Origin: an uncultured Clostridium sp.
GTDB taxonomy: Bacteria; Bacillota_I; Bacilli_A; RF39; UBA660
Assembly: GCA_902493795.1 (NCBI GenBank)
Contig: CABUQZ010000002.1
Location: 45,972-109,971 of the forward strand
DNA: 64,000 nt
Direction of reading: 5' to 3'
This document shows positions 18,049 through 26,789 of the stretch, piece by piece. A program made the position numbers and the translations under genes. The number at the start of each line of letters is the position of its first letter. Positions within the stretch are counted from its first letter, which is position 1. The notes beneath the pieces are model-generated. The model was not told where the DNA came from. It saw nothing but the letters and a program-made list of their open reading frames with translations, and did not search any database.

Positions 18049-19407
18049 ATGGCAAATGAAAATGATAATGAAAAAAAGAAACCTATAAGAAAAAAAATAG
18101 AGAGAAAAAAGAAAGAAAAGAAGGAAGTAGTTAATAGCAAGGCTTTAGAAGAGGAAAAAAATGAAACTAAGGATGTTCAAAATGAAGCCTTAAAAGAAAC
18201 TCTTGAAAAAGTTAAAGTTACAAAAGAGAATAAGAAAGAGCATAATTCATTTAAACTATGGGAAGTTGTAGTTGTTATGATTGTAACTCTTCTTGTTGGA
18301 TTATTTATTGGAAGTTATGCTACTTACAGTAAATATGGATCAGATAATGTTAATTATTCTCCATATGAGTTAAAGGAAGTTCATTCTGTTTATAAGAATA
18401 TAATGCTTGATTATTATAAAAAAGTAGATCAAGGAAAACTTAATGATTATGCTATTTTAGGAATGCTTTATAGTCTTGGAGATAATCATGCTGCATTAAT
18501 TGATAAGTATGATGGACAAAGACTTGATGAAGATTTAAATGGTAATTTTATAGGATTAGGTGTTGAAATAATTGGTAAGGAAAATGGGGATATAGAAGTA
18601 GTTTCTGTATTTAAAGATTCTGCTGCTTTTAAAAATGATATAAAAGTTGGAGATATTATATTAGAAGTTAATTCTAAACCATATAATGCTTCAACAATTA
18701 ATGAGATGACTTATAAAATAAAAAATTCTAAAGTTGGTGATACAGTAGAGTTTACAATTAAAAGAGGTAATGAAACTTTAAAGAAAAAAGTTACTCTAGA
18801 ACAAGTTGAGTTAGAATCAGTATCTTATACTACACATATTAATGGTGATAAGAAAGTTGGAGTTATAACTATTTCTAAATTTGCTCTTAATACTTATGAA
18901 CAATTTGATGATGCTTATAAAAAATTAAAAGAACAAGGAGTTCAATCTTTAGTTATAGATTTAAGAAATAATGCTGGTGGATATTTATCTAGTGCTAGTA
19001 AAGTATTATCATTATTCTTAAATAAAGGCGATGTTATTTATCAAAGAAGTTCTTCTGATGTTGTTGAAAAAGTACTTAATGATTCAGATAAGAAAATTAC
19101 GATTCCTGTTGTATTGTTAGTAAATGAAAATACTGCGTCAAGTGCTGAAATATTTGTTTCAAGTTTGGTAGATAATTTAGGTGTTACTGTAGTTGGGACA
19201 AAGACTTATGGAAAAGGTACTATACAAAAATTATATGAATTATCAGATGGAAGATATGTTAAGTTTACAGTTCAAGAATGGTTATCTGCTAAGGGCAAAA
19301 AAGTTGATGGTGTTGGAATAATTCCTGATGTTCTTGTTCAAGTTGATAAAAATGCTAATTTTGATAATCAATTAACAAAAGCTATAGAAGTTGCTCAAAA
19401 TAAGTAG
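18049..19407 (+). CDS. S41 family C-terminal processing peptidase
   Basis: 452 residues. A very basic/acidic cytoplasmic tail (1-65) leads to one membrane segment (about 72-95). A PDZ domain (about 150-240, FIGLGVEIIG to VGDIILEVNSKPYN) and the S41 catalytic domain follow. The catalytic pair is Ser364 in NTASSAEIF and Lys389 in TYGKGTIQ, 25 residues apart as in D1P/CtpB-type proteases. Such enzymes cleave extracytoplasmic substrates at or near their C-termini, for example in sporulation signalling or wall remodelling. The next gene, a prepilin-like protein, follows 8 bases later, so it is a candidate partner or substrate. Confidence 0.93.
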   Translation: MANENDNEKKKPIRKKIERKKKEKKEVVNSKALEEEKNETKDVQNEALKETLEKVKVTKENKKEHNSFKLWEVVVVMIVTLLVGLFIGSYATYSKYGSDNVNYSPYELKEVHSVYKNIMLDYYKKVDQGKLNDYAILGMLYSLGDNHAALIDKYDGQRLDEDLNGNFIGLGVEIIGKENGDIEVVSVFKDSAAFKNDIKVGDIILEVNSKPYNASTINEMTYKIKNSKVGDTVEFTIKRGNETLKKKVTLEQVELESVSYTTHINGDKKVGVITISKFALNTYEQFDDAYKKLKEQGVQSLVIDLRNNAGGYLSSASKVLSLFLNKGDVIYQRSSSDVVEKVLNDSDKKITIPVVLLVNENTASSAEIFVSSLVDNLGVTVVGTKTYGKGTIQKLYELSDGRYVKFTVQEWLSAKGKKVDGVGIIPDVLVQVDKNANFDNQLTKAIEVAQNK

Positions 19408-19415
19408 GAGGAACT

Positions 19416-19991
19416 ATGAATAGAAAGAATGGTTTTACATTAATTGAAGTTATTGCTGTTATTGTAATTATTGGTATTGTTATGCTTGTTGCTGTTCCTT
19501 CAGTAATGGAATATATTAAAGGTTCTGATAATGAAGCTTATGCATCTAATGCTATGGCTTATATTGAAACTGCAAGAGCTGAGTATTCAATGGAAGAGTA
19601 TGGTGATTTACTTGATTCAGATGAAATAATGATAGTGCCAATAAAAAATATTACTCTTGAAAAAAGTGATGGTGGAGAAAGTCCTTATGGATTATATGAT
19701 TATGATAAATGTTATATAGTTATTGTTCCTGAAAGAAATGGATATCAGTATTATGCTGTTATGTCTGATGCAAATGGTATTGGAATTAATTTCAAGGCAA
19801 CTAATGAACTAAATAAAGATGCTGTAGAAGAAAATATTGGAGATAGTATTGTTCCATTGAATTCATATGTTAATCCTAATTTTCCTTTGGTTATTGAGGG
19901 AACTTCTTATAAATTTTATGAGCAAAGGAATATAGAAAAAGATGGTGATGTAATTCCAAATGGAGTAATCGTTTTATCCAGTGCTGTTTAA
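19416..19991 (+). CDS. type IV prepilin-like protein
   Basis: 191 residues. It begins with a class III prepilin signal: a short basic leader MNRKNG, cleavage before FTLIEV with the conserved Glu5, and a hydrophobic helix IIGIVMLVAVPSVMEY. The mature domain (about 45-191) has no Cys pair and is not one of the com pseudopilins I recognise. No prepilin peptidase, ATPase or other pilin is in the window. AGGAGG precedes the start. It is coupled to the S41 protease and followed by a strong terminator. Confidence 0.85.
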   Translation: MNRKNGFTLIEVIAVIVIIGIVMLVAVPSVMEYIKGSDNEAYASNAMAYIETARAEYSMEEYGDLLDSDEIMIVPIKNITLEKSDGGESPYGLYDYDKCYIVIVPERNGYQYYAVMSDANGIGINFKATNELNKDAVEENIGDSIVPLNSYVNPNFPLVIEGTSYKFYEQRNIEKDGDVIPNGVIVLSSAV

Positions 19992-19999
19992 CAAAGCGT

Positions 20000-20038
20000 A
20001 AAAATATGATATTTTGCTTAAAATATCGTATTTTTTTT
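20000..20038 (+). terminator. strong Rho-independent terminator before S10 operon
   Basis: A 16-bp stem AAAAATATGATATTTT - GCTT - AAAATATCGTATTTTT (one G.U pair) with eight Ts. Confidence 0.88.
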
Positions 20039-20058
20039 ATGTAAATGTTAAAAAATGC

Positions 20059-20087
20059 TTGATTTTATTGGGCCTAGGTGATATACT
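20059..20087 (+). promoter_or_regulatory. promoter of the S10 ribosomal operon
   Basis: TTGATT at 20059-20064, a 17-base spacer, then TATACT at 20082-20087 with TGA before it (extended -10). Transcription should start near 20094. Confidence 0.8.
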
Positions 20088-20093
20088 TTTAAG

Positions 20094-20205
20094 CGTGTGG
20101 CTGCTTAGATGTGTGAGGTTGCTGATACTCCAGGCAAAGTTGCTAGGGAAAAATCAGGTTATTTACACGGAGCAAGTCTATACGAGATATAGGCGAAGGG
20201 AGGAT
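20094..20205 (+). ncRNA. candidate structured leader of the S10 operon
   Basis: About 115 bases between the promoter and rpsJ are clearly richer in G and C than neighbouring spacers and hold no sensible reading frame. Short complementary segments are visible, such as TCTATA-CGAG-ATATAGG near the 3' end. In Firmicutes the S10 operon leader can bind L4 for feedback control, so an autoregulatory leader is likely. The exact fold was not computed. Confidence 0.5.
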
Positions 20206-20210
20206 TTAAT

Positions 20211-20516
20211 ATGTCAAATATAATTCGTATTAAATTAAAAGCATATGATCATAGAATTCTTGATAATGCTGCTACAAAAATAGCTGAAACTATTAAAAGA
20301 AATGGTGGAGTTGTTAGTGGACCAGTTCCTCTTCCAACAGATATCGACAAAATAACTATTTTGAGAGCTGTACATAAGTATAAAGATTCTCGTGAACAAT
20401 TTGAAATGCGTACACATAAGAGACTTATTGATGTTAAAAATCCAAACAAGGAAGTAATTGCTGCATTAGCACATTTAGATCTTCCAAGTGGTGTTGACAT
20501 TCAAATTAAGCAATAG
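20211..20516 (+). CDS. rpsJ: 30S ribosomal protein S10
   Basis: 101 residues, normal length. Binds 16S rRNA in the 30S head and also acts as NusE in antitermination. Conserved segments: IRIKLKAYDHRILD, GPVPLPTDIDKITILR, EQFEMRTHKRLIDV. First gene of the S10-spc-alpha unit; GGGAGG precedes the ATG. Confidence 0.98.
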   Translation: MSNIIRIKLKAYDHRILDNAATKIAETIKRNGGVVSGPVPLPTDIDKITILRAVHKYKDSREQFEMRTHKRLIDVKNPNKEVIAALAHLDLPSGVDIQIKQ

Positions 20517-20549
20517 TAAAAAAGTACAAAAAGATTTGTAGGAGGAAAT

Positions 20550-21293
20550 ATGAAAGGAATCTTAGGTAAAAAAGTAGGAATGACTCAAGTATTTACTAAG
20601 GCTGGAAAACTTATTCCTGTAACTGTTATCGAAGTTGAGCCAAATGTAGTTACTCAAATCAAAACTGTTGAAAAAGATGGTTATGATGCTATTCAATTAG
20701 CTACAGAAACAGTTAAAGAAAAAAGTTCTAACAAAGCTAAAATGGGTCATACAAACAAAGCAAATACTGCTCCTAAGCGCTTCTTAAGAGAACTTAGAGG
20801 AGTAAACGTTAACGATTATACTTTAGGACAAGTTGTTAACATTGACATTTTCACTGAAGGAGAAATAGTTGACGTTAGTGGAATAAGTAAAGGAAAAGGA
20901 TATCAAGGTGTTATTAAACGTTGGAATCAAAGCCGTGGACCTATGGGACATGGTTCTCAATACCATAGAGGTGTAGGATCTCTTGGTACACTTCTTCCAA
21001 TGCACGTTTTAAAAGGAAAGAAAATGCCAGGTCATATGGGTAGTGAAGCAACAACTATTCAAAACTTGGAAATTGTATCAGTTGATTTAGAAAATAATGT
21101 TATCTTAGTTAAAGGTAATGTTCCAGGTCCAAAGAAATCTTTAGTTTTTGTTAAAACTGCTGTTAAGAAAAATGGAAAAGTAAACGAAGCTCAAGAGTTA
21201 ATTACTTATGAAGAAGCTAAAGTTGAAACTCCTGTTGAAGAAAATTTAGAAGCTTCAGTAGAAGAAACTAAAGAAGAAAATGTTGGAGAATAA
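20550..21293 (+). CDS. rplC: 50S ribosomal protein L3 with acidic C-terminal tail
   Basis: 247 residues against about 209 in most bacteria. The core matches L3 (GILGKKVGMTQVF at the start, GPMGHGSQYHRGVGS loop near the peptidyl transferase centre). The extra C-terminal 30 or so residues, from about 217, are almost all Glu, Val, Thr and Lys. Such a tail is unusual for an rRNA-binding protein and probably projects from the ribosome surface. Confidence 0.97.
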   Translation: MKGILGKKVGMTQVFTKAGKLIPVTVIEVEPNVVTQIKTVEKDGYDAIQLATETVKEKSSNKAKMGHTNKANTAPKRFLRELRGVNVNDYTLGQVVNIDIFTEGEIVDVSGISKGKGYQGVIKRWNQSRGPMGHGSQYHRGVGSLGTLLPMHVLKGKKMPGHMGSEATTIQNLEIVSVDLENNVILVKGNVPGPKKSLVFVKTAVKKNGKVNEAQELITYEEAKVETPVEENLEASVEETKEENVGE

Positions 21294-21345
21294 TCATTAT
21301 AATTAATTTTCGATAATTAAATTATGATGAAAGGAGGAATTAGAG

Positions 21346-21966
21346 ATGACAAAAGTTGCACTTTTAAATTTAAAAGGTGAAAAGATAGAGGACATTAAAT
21401 TAAACGATGAAATATTTGGAATTACTCCAAATAAAAATGTTTTATATGATGCAGTTATTTTAGCTCGTGCATCATTAAGACAAGGAACACATGATACAAA
21501 AACTCGTAGTGAGGTAAGAGGTGGCGGACGTAAGCCATGGAGACAAAAAGGAACTGGACATGCACGTCAAGGTTCTATTAGAGCTGTACAATGGAGAGGT
21601 GGAGGAATCGCTTTTGGACCTACTCCTAGAGATTACAGTAAGAAACAAAATCGTAAAGAAAGAAGATTAGCACTTAAGAGTGCAGTTGTTAGTAAATTAG
21701 AAGACTTCGTAGTAGTTGATGAATTAAAGGTTACTACTCCAAAAACTAAAGAAATGCAAACAATTTTAACTGGATTAAAGTTAGATACTGTTAACACTTT
21801 AGTAGTTGTTAAAGAGTTAGATGAAAACTTAATTCTTGCTTCAAGAAATATTCCTAATATCTTATTAATGGATGTTAACGAATTAAACGTTCTTGATTTA
21901 GTTGCTGCTACAAAAGTTCTTGTTACTCGTGATGCACTTAAAGCAATAGAGGAGGTGCTAAAATAA
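21346..21966 (+). CDS. rplD: 50S ribosomal protein L4
   Basis: 206 residues. Conserved basic loop RGGGRKPWRQKGTGHARQGS that reaches into the exit tunnel, then GGGIAFGPTPRDYS. L4 is a frequent autoregulator of S10 operons, which fits the structured leader before rpsJ. AGGAGG precedes the start. Confidence 0.98.
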   Translation: MTKVALLNLKGEKIEDIKLNDEIFGITPNKNVLYDAVILARASLRQGTHDTKTRSEVRGGGRKPWRQKGTGHARQGSIRAVQWRGGGIAFGPTPRDYSKKQNRKERRLALKSAVVSKLEDFVVVDELKVTTPKTKEMQTILTGLKLDTVNTLVVVKELDENLILASRNIPNILLMDVNELNVLDLVAATKVLVTRDALKAIEEVLK

Positions 21967-21967
21967 T

Positions 21968-22252
21968 ATGGATACTAAATATTTAGAAATTTTAAAAGCA
22001 CCAGTTATTACTGAAAAAGGAACTCGTCTTGGACAAGAAGAAGGAAAATACTTATTCAAAGTTGATCCTAAAGCTACAAAAGATGAAATAAAAAATGCTG
22101 TAGAAAAAATATTTAAAGTTAAAGTAGATAGCATTGCTACTATTAATGTAAAACCTAAAAAGAAAAGAGTAGGACGTTATGCTGGTATGAGCAATAAGTA
22201 TAAAAAGGCTATTGTTAAACTAGCAGAAGGTCAAACTATTAATCTAGGTTAG
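21968..22252 (+). CDS. rplW: 50S ribosomal protein L23
   Basis: 94 residues. Forms part of the tunnel exit where trigger factor and SRP dock. Conserved ILKAPVITEKGT and KKKRVGRYAG. The ribosome binding site GAGGTG lies inside the end of rplD, one base separates the two genes, and translation is probably coupled. Confidence 0.97.
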   Translation: MDTKYLEILKAPVITEKGTRLGQEEGKYLFKVDPKATKDEIKNAVEKIFKVKVDSIATINVKPKKKRVGRYAGMSNKYKKAIVKLAEGQTINLG

Positions 22253-22265
22253 AGGGAGGTAAATT

Positions 22266-23096
22266 ATGGCAATTGTAAGTTTTAAACCAACTACTAATGC
22301 TAGACGTAAAATGAGTACTCTAGTTAATGAAGAAATTACTACTTCTAAACCAGAGAAAAGTTTATTAGTTAGTTTAAGTAAAAATGGTGGTCGTAATAAC
22401 CAAGGTAAAATCACTGTAAGACATCATGGTGGTGGAGCTAAAAGAAAATATAGATTAATTGATTTTAAGAGAAATAAAAGAGACGTTGTTGGAAAAGTTG
22501 CAACAATCGAATACGATCCAAACAGAAGCGCTAATATAGCTTTAATTAACTACGTTGATGGTGAAAAAAGATACATTATTGCTCCTAAGGGATTAACTGT
22601 TGGTATGGAAGTTGTAGCTGGAGAAAAAGTTGATATAAAAGTTGGTAATGCTTTACCAATATCTAACATTCCAGTTGGAACTAATGTTTACTGTATAGAA
22701 CTTAAACCTGGAAAAGGTGCTGCACTTGCAAGAAGTGCTGGATCATTTGCTCAAATTCTTGGTAGAGAAGGAAACTATGTAATGGTTCGTTTATCAAGTG
22801 GTGAACAAAGAATGGTTCTTGGAACATGCTATGCAACAGTTGGTGTTGTTGGAAATGAAGATTATGAACTTGTTAAATTAGGAAAAGCAGGAAGAACTCG
22901 TCATATGGGAATTAAACCTACAGTTCGTGGATCTGTTATGAATCCTAATGACCACCCACATGGTGGAGGAGAAGGAAGAGCTCCAGTTGGACGTAGCGGA
23001 CCTGTTACTCCTTGGGGTAAACCAGCACTTGGATATAAAACAAGAAAGAAAAAGGCGTCTGACAAACTTATTGTTCGTCGTCGTAATGGTAAGTAG
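22266..23096 (+). CDS. rplB: 50S ribosomal protein L2
   Basis: 276 residues, normal length. Conserved GRNNQGKITVRHHGGGAKR, and near the end HPHGGGEGRAPVGR, the loop close to the peptidyl transferase centre. GGGAGG precedes the start. Confidence 0.98.
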   Translation: MAIVSFKPTTNARRKMSTLVNEEITTSKPEKSLLVSLSKNGGRNNQGKITVRHHGGGAKRKYRLIDFKRNKRDVVGKVATIEYDPNRSANIALINYVDGEKRYIIAPKGLTVGMEVVAGEKVDIKVGNALPISNIPVGTNVYCIELKPGKGAALARSAGSFAQILGREGNYVMVRLSSGEQRMVLGTCYATVGVVGNEDYELVKLGKAGRTRHMGIKPTVRGSVMNPNDHPHGGGEGRAPVGRSGPVTPWGKPALGYKTRKKKASDKLIVRRRNGK

Positions 23097-23108
23097 GAGG
23101 ATAAAAAT

Positions 23109-23378
23109 ATGGCAAGAAGTCTAAAAAAAGGTCCTTATGTATTCGAAAGATTATTAAAAAGAGTTGAAGAATTAAATAAAAACGGAAAGAAAGAAGTAAT
23201 TAAAACTTGGTCTCGTCGTTCTACAATTTATCCAGAATTTATTGGACACACATTTGCTGTTCATAATGGTAAGGAATTTATTCCAGTATATGTAACTGAA
23301 GATATGGTTGGACATAAACTTGGTGAATTTGCTCTTACTCGTAAATTCGGTGGACACGGATCAAGTAAAACAGCTTAA
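23109..23378 (+). CDS. rpsS: 30S ribosomal protein S19
   Basis: 89 residues. Starts MARSLKKGPYVFERLL; ITP-type motif here is STIYPEFIGHTFAVHNGKE; ends GHGSSKTA. Pairs with S13 in the 30S head. Confidence 0.98.
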   Translation: MARSLKKGPYVFERLLKRVEELNKNGKKEVIKTWSRRSTIYPEFIGHTFAVHNGKEFIPVYVTEDMVGHKLGEFALTRKFGGHGSSKTA

Positions 23379-23394
23379 TTGAGGAGGAATTGAA

Positions 23395-23727
23395 ATGGAA
23401 GGAAAAGCAATAGCTAAATCAGTAAGAATTTCCCCAATTAAAGCAAGATTAGTAATTGATTTAATTCGTGGAAAAAATGCTGAAGAAGCAGTAATTATAC
23501 TTGAAAATAGAAATAAAAAATCTAGCGAACCTATTTTAAAGGCATTGAAGTCTGCAATTGCAAATGCTGTTAATAACTTTAATTTAGATCAAAAGAAACT
23601 TTACGTTAAAGAAGCTAGAGTAGATGCAGGTCCTGTTATGAAGAGAGTTATGTTTGATTCTCGTAGTCATATTGGACACAAAGACAGAAGAACTAGTCAC
23701 ATTGTTGTAGTTGTGGCTGAGAAATAA
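23395..23727 (+). CDS. rplV: 50S ribosomal protein L22
   Basis: 110 residues. Conserved VRISPIKARLVIDLIRGK and the tunnel hairpin segment AGPVMKRVMFDSRSHIGHK followed by RTSHIVVVV. GAGGAGG precedes the start. Confidence 0.98.
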   Translation: MEGKAIAKSVRISPIKARLVIDLIRGKNAEEAVIILENRNKKSSEPILKALKSAIANAVNNFNLDQKKLYVKEARVDAGPVMKRVMFDSRSHIGHKDRRTSHIVVVVAEK

Positions 23728-23745
23728 TCTTTAGAGGAGGTTAGT

Positions 23746-24399
23746 ATGGGACAAAAGGTTAGTCCAGTTGGACTTAGAATTGGAATCAATAGAAACTGGG
23801 AAGCAAACTGGTATGCTGATAAAAAAGATTTTTCTAAGAACTTAGAAAATGACCTAAAAATTCGTAAATTTTTAGATAAGAAATTAGCAGACGCTGGTGT
23901 TAGTACTATTGAAATTGAAAGAAATGCAAAGAAATGCGAAGTAATCATTCATACATCTCGTCCAGGAGTTATTATTGGAAAAGGTGGAGAAGAGATAGAG
24001 AATTTGAAGAAAGAAATTGCAAAACTTGTTAATGAAGAAATTCAAATCTCAATCGTTGATATTAAAAAGCCAGATTTAGATGCTAAAATTGTTGCTGATT
24101 CAATAGCACAACAAATTGAAAACAGAGCATCATTTAGAATGGCTCAAAAGAAAGCTATTAGAAACGTTATGAAAGCTGGAGCTAAGGGAGTTAAAACTTT
24201 AGTATCTGGAAGACTTAATGGTGCTGATATAGCAAGAAGTGAAGGATACTCTGAAGGAACAATCCCTCTACATACATTAAGAGCAGATGTTGATTATGCT
24301 TTATCTGAAGCTGATACAACATTTGGTAAGATTGGTGTAAAGGTATGGATTTACAAAGGAGAAATTCTTCCAGGAAAAAAGACTAAAGGAGGTAATTAA
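23746..24399 (+). CDS. rpsC: 30S ribosomal protein S3
   Basis: 217 residues. N-terminal GQKVSPVGLRIG, KH domain with VIIGKGGEEIENLK (GxxG loop), C-terminal SGRLNGADIARSEGYSEG. Part of the mRNA entry helicase site. Confidence 0.98.
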   Translation: MGQKVSPVGLRIGINRNWEANWYADKKDFSKNLENDLKIRKFLDKKLADAGVSTIEIERNAKKCEVIIHTSRPGVIIGKGGEEIENLKKEIAKLVNEEIQISIVDIKKPDLDAKIVADSIAQQIENRASFRMAQKKAIRNVMKAGAKGVKTLVSGRLNGADIARSEGYSEGTIPLHTLRADVDYALSEADTTFGKIGVKVWIYKGEILPGKKTKGGN

Positions 24400-24401
24400 T
24401 T

Positions 24402-24833
24402 ATGTTGATACCATCAAGAACAAAATATCGTCGTGTACATAGATTACCTTACGAAGGTCATGCAAAAGGTAATACTGAATTACACAAAGGTGATTATGGA
24501 TTAATGGCAACTGAAGGTGCTTGGATTACAGCAAATCAAATTGAAGCAGCACGTGTTGCTATGACTCGTTATATGAAACGTGGTGGAAAAGTATATATTA
24601 ATATTTTCCCACATATGCCTTTAACTAAGAAACCTCTTGGTACTCGTCAAGGAAAAGGTAAAGGAAACGTTGAAGAGTGGGTTGCAGTTGTTAAAGCTGG
24701 AAAGATTATGTTTGAAGTATGTGAAGTTGAAGAAGCAGTTGCAAGAGAAGCTTTAAGACTTGCTTCACATAAACTACCTATTAAAACTAAGTTCGTTATG
24801 AAAGAAAATGGTGGTGATATAAATGAAGGTTAA
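24402..24833 (+). CDS. rplP: 50S ribosomal protein L16
   Basis: 143 residues. Conserved PSRTKYRRVHR, LMATEGAWITANQIEAARVAM and MPLTKKPLGTRQGKGKG. Overlaps the start of rpmC by 11 bases, so translation is coupled. Confidence 0.98.
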   Translation: MLIPSRTKYRRVHRLPYEGHAKGNTELHKGDYGLMATEGAWITANQIEAARVAMTRYMKRGGKVYINIFPHMPLTKKPLGTRQGKGKGNVEEWVAVVKAGKIMFEVCEVEEAVAREALRLASHKLPIKTKFVMKENGGDINEG

Positions 24834-25032
24834 TGAAATTAGAAATCTAACCACTGAAGAAATTGTTACAAAAATAAAAGAAACTAAAGAAGAATTATTT
24901 AATTTACGTTTCCAACAAGCTACTGGTAATCTAGATAAACCTTCAAAAATCAAGGATTTAAGACATACAGTTGCAAGACTTAAAACTGTTCTTCGTGAAA
25001 GAGAATTAGAAGAAGCAGGAAAGGCTGAGTAG
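24823..25032 (+). CDS. rpmC: 50S ribosomal protein L29
   Basis: 69 residues, helical hairpin at the tunnel exit. Conserved EIRNLTTEEI and LFNLRFQQATGNLDKPSKI with RHTVARLKTVL. Its start lies inside rplP. Confidence 0.97.
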   Translation: MKVNEIRNLTTEEIVTKIKETKEELFNLRFQQATGNLDKPSKIKDLRHTVARLKTVLRERELEEAGKAE

Positions 25033-25042
25033 GAGGGTGTAT

Positions 25043-25300
25043 ATGGAAAAGACAAATAGAGAACTAGTTGGAAAAGTTGTTAGTTCAGTAAATAATAAAA
25101 CTATAACTGTATTAGTTGAGACTTATAAAAAGCATCCTTTATATGGAAAACGTGTTAAGTCATCAAAGAAATATGCAGTTCATGATGAAACTAATAAAGC
25201 TAAAGTAGGAGATGTAGTTAGAATAGTTGAAACTAGACCACTTTCTAAAACTAAGAGATTCTACTTAAAAGAAATAGTAAAGGAAGCAGTTATTTTATAA
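25043..25300 (+). CDS. rpsQ: 30S ribosomal protein S17
   Basis: 85 residues from ATG 25043, which follows AGGAGG at 25031-25036; an in-frame GTG at 25037 overlaps no better site. OB fold with LVGKVVSSVNNKTITVLVET, KHPLYGKRVKSSKKY and ETRPLSKTKRF. Confidence 0.97.
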   Translation: MEKTNRELVGKVVSSVNNKTITVLVETYKKHPLYGKRVKSSKKYAVHDETNKAKVGDVVRIVETRPLSKTKRFYLKEIVKEAVIL

Positions 25301-25326
25301 TAACTATTAGGTGAAGGAGGATAATT

Positions 25327-25695
25327 ATGATTCAACAAGAGAGTCGTTTGAAAGTTGCTGATAACTCTGGTGCAAGAGAACTTTTAGTTATTCGTGTACT
25401 TGGTGGAAGCAAAGTTAAAACTGGTAATATCGGTGACATAGTTGTTGGTACAGTTAAAAATGCCACACCTAATGGAACTGTTCAAAAAGGAAAAGTTGTA
25501 AAGGCTGTTGTTGTTAGAACTACTTTTGGATTAAGAAGAGAAGATGGTTCTTATATAAAGTTTGATGACAATGCCTGTGTATTAATCAGGGATGATAAGA
25601 GTCCAATTGGAACTCGTATTTTCGGACCTGTAGCAAGAGAACTTCGTGATAAAGACTTCATGAAAATTGTGTCTTTAGCTAAGGAAGTACTATAG
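25327..25695 (+). CDS. rplN: 50S ribosomal protein L14
   Basis: 122 residues. Conserved MIQQESRLKVADNSGARELL and IFGPVARELRDKDFMKIVSLA. First gene of the spc part in the classical layout. Confidence 0.98.
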   Translation: MIQQESRLKVADNSGARELLVIRVLGGSKVKTGNIGDIVVGTVKNATPNGTVQKGKVVKAVVVRTTFGLRREDGSYIKFDDNACVLIRDDKSPIGTRIFGPVARELRDKDFMKIVSLAKEVL

Positions 25696-25704
25696 GAGGT
25701 TGTT

Positions 25705-26010
25705 ATGAACTTAAAAGTTGGAGATAAAGTTGTAGTTATAGCTGGTTCTAATAAAGGTAAAGAAGGTAAAATCACTAAAACATTAAGAAGTGAAAACCGT
25801 GTAGTTGTTGAAGGAGTTAATATTGTAAAGAAACATAGAAAAGGAAATGGACAAGAAAGTGGTGGAATTCTTGAAGTAGAAGCACCAATCCATGCATCTA
25901 ATGTTATGTTACTTGATCCTAAAACAAAGAAACCTACTAGAATTGGTCATACTATTGAAAAAGATAAAAAAGTAAGAGTCGCTAAAAAATCTGGCGAGAA
26001 GATTGATTAG
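25705..26010 (+). CDS. rplX: 50S ribosomal protein L24
   Basis: 101 residues. KOW motif GDKVVVIAGSNKGKEGKI, then VEGVNIVKKHRK and EAPIHASNVMLLDP. Assembly-initiator protein of the large subunit. Confidence 0.98.
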   Translation: MNLKVGDKVVVIAGSNKGKEGKITKTLRSENRVVVEGVNIVKKHRKGNGQESGGILEVEAPIHASNVMLLDPKTKKPTRIGHTIEKDKKVRVAKKSGEKID

Positions 26011-26029
26011 TGGAAGGAGGAATTGATTT

Positions 26030-26569
26030 ATGAACCGCCTAAAAGAAAAATATGTAAATGAAATCGTTCCAAGCTTAATTAAAAAACATAATTATACTAC
26101 TATTATGGAAGTTCCAAAACTTGAAAAGATTGTTATTAATATGGGTGTAGGAGATGCAACTTCTAATTCTAAACTTATGGAAGCTGCTGTTAAAGATCTT
26201 GAAGTTATTTCAGGACAAAAACCTGTAGTTACAAAAGCAAGAAAGTCAATTGCAGGATTTAAAGTAAGAGAAGGTCAATCAATTGGTTGCAAAGTTACAT
26301 TAAGAGGAAACAATATGTATAACTTCTTAGATAAGTTAATATCAATTGGATTACCTCGTGTACGTGACTTTAGAGGAGTTTCTCCTAAAGCATTTGATGG
26401 ACGTGGAAACTACACACTTGGAATTAAAGAACAATTAATATTTTCTGAAATAGAATATGATAATGTAGTTAAAGTACGTGGTATGGATATCGTATTTGTA
26501 ACAACTGCTAAATCTAATGAAGAAGCATATGATTTGTTAAAAGAACTTGGAATTCCATTTAGAAAGTAA
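26030..26569 (+). CDS. rplE: 50S ribosomal protein L5
   Basis: 179 residues. Conserved KIVINMGVGDA, KARKSIAGFKVREG, LRGNNMYNFLDKLI and RVRDFRGVSPKAFDGRGNY. Binds 5S rRNA. Confidence 0.98.
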   Translation: MNRLKEKYVNEIVPSLIKKHNYTTIMEVPKLEKIVINMGVGDATSNSKLMEAAVKDLEVISGQKPVVTKARKSIAGFKVREGQSIGCKVTLRGNNMYNFLDKLISIGLPRVRDFRGVSPKAFDGRGNYTLGIKEQLIFSEIEYDNVVKVRGMDIVFVTTAKSNEEAYDLLKELGIPFRK

Positions 26570-26583
26570 TTGGAGGGTAAATA

Positions 26584-26769
26584 ATGGCAAAAAAAAGTAT
26601 GATTGTTAAAGCAAATAGAAAGCAAAAATACAAAGTACGTGAGTACACACGTTGCAAAAGATGTGGAAGACCTCATGCAGTATTAAGTAAATTTGGGATA
26701 TGCCGTATTTGCTTTAGAGAATTAGCTTATAAAGGACAAATACCAGGTGTTAAAAAGTCAAGCTGGTAA
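26584..26769 (+). CDS. rpsN: 30S ribosomal protein S14, zinc-binding short type
   Basis: 61 residues, the short zinc form. The CxxC pairs CKRCGR and CRICFR hold the zinc. No evidence in the window of the long, zinc-free paralogue that some Bacilli use under zinc limitation. Confidence 0.98.
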   Translation: MAKKSMIVKANRKQKYKVREYTRCKRCGRPHAVLSKFGICRICFRELAYKGQIPGVKKSSW

Positions 26770-26789
26770 TTGGGAAGGAGGATTATAAT

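Noticed and set aside
20014..20223. 69-codon frame before rpsJ
   Set aside because: It crosses a terminator and the S10 promoter/leader, has no ribosome binding site and runs into rpsJ; composition is that of structured RNA.
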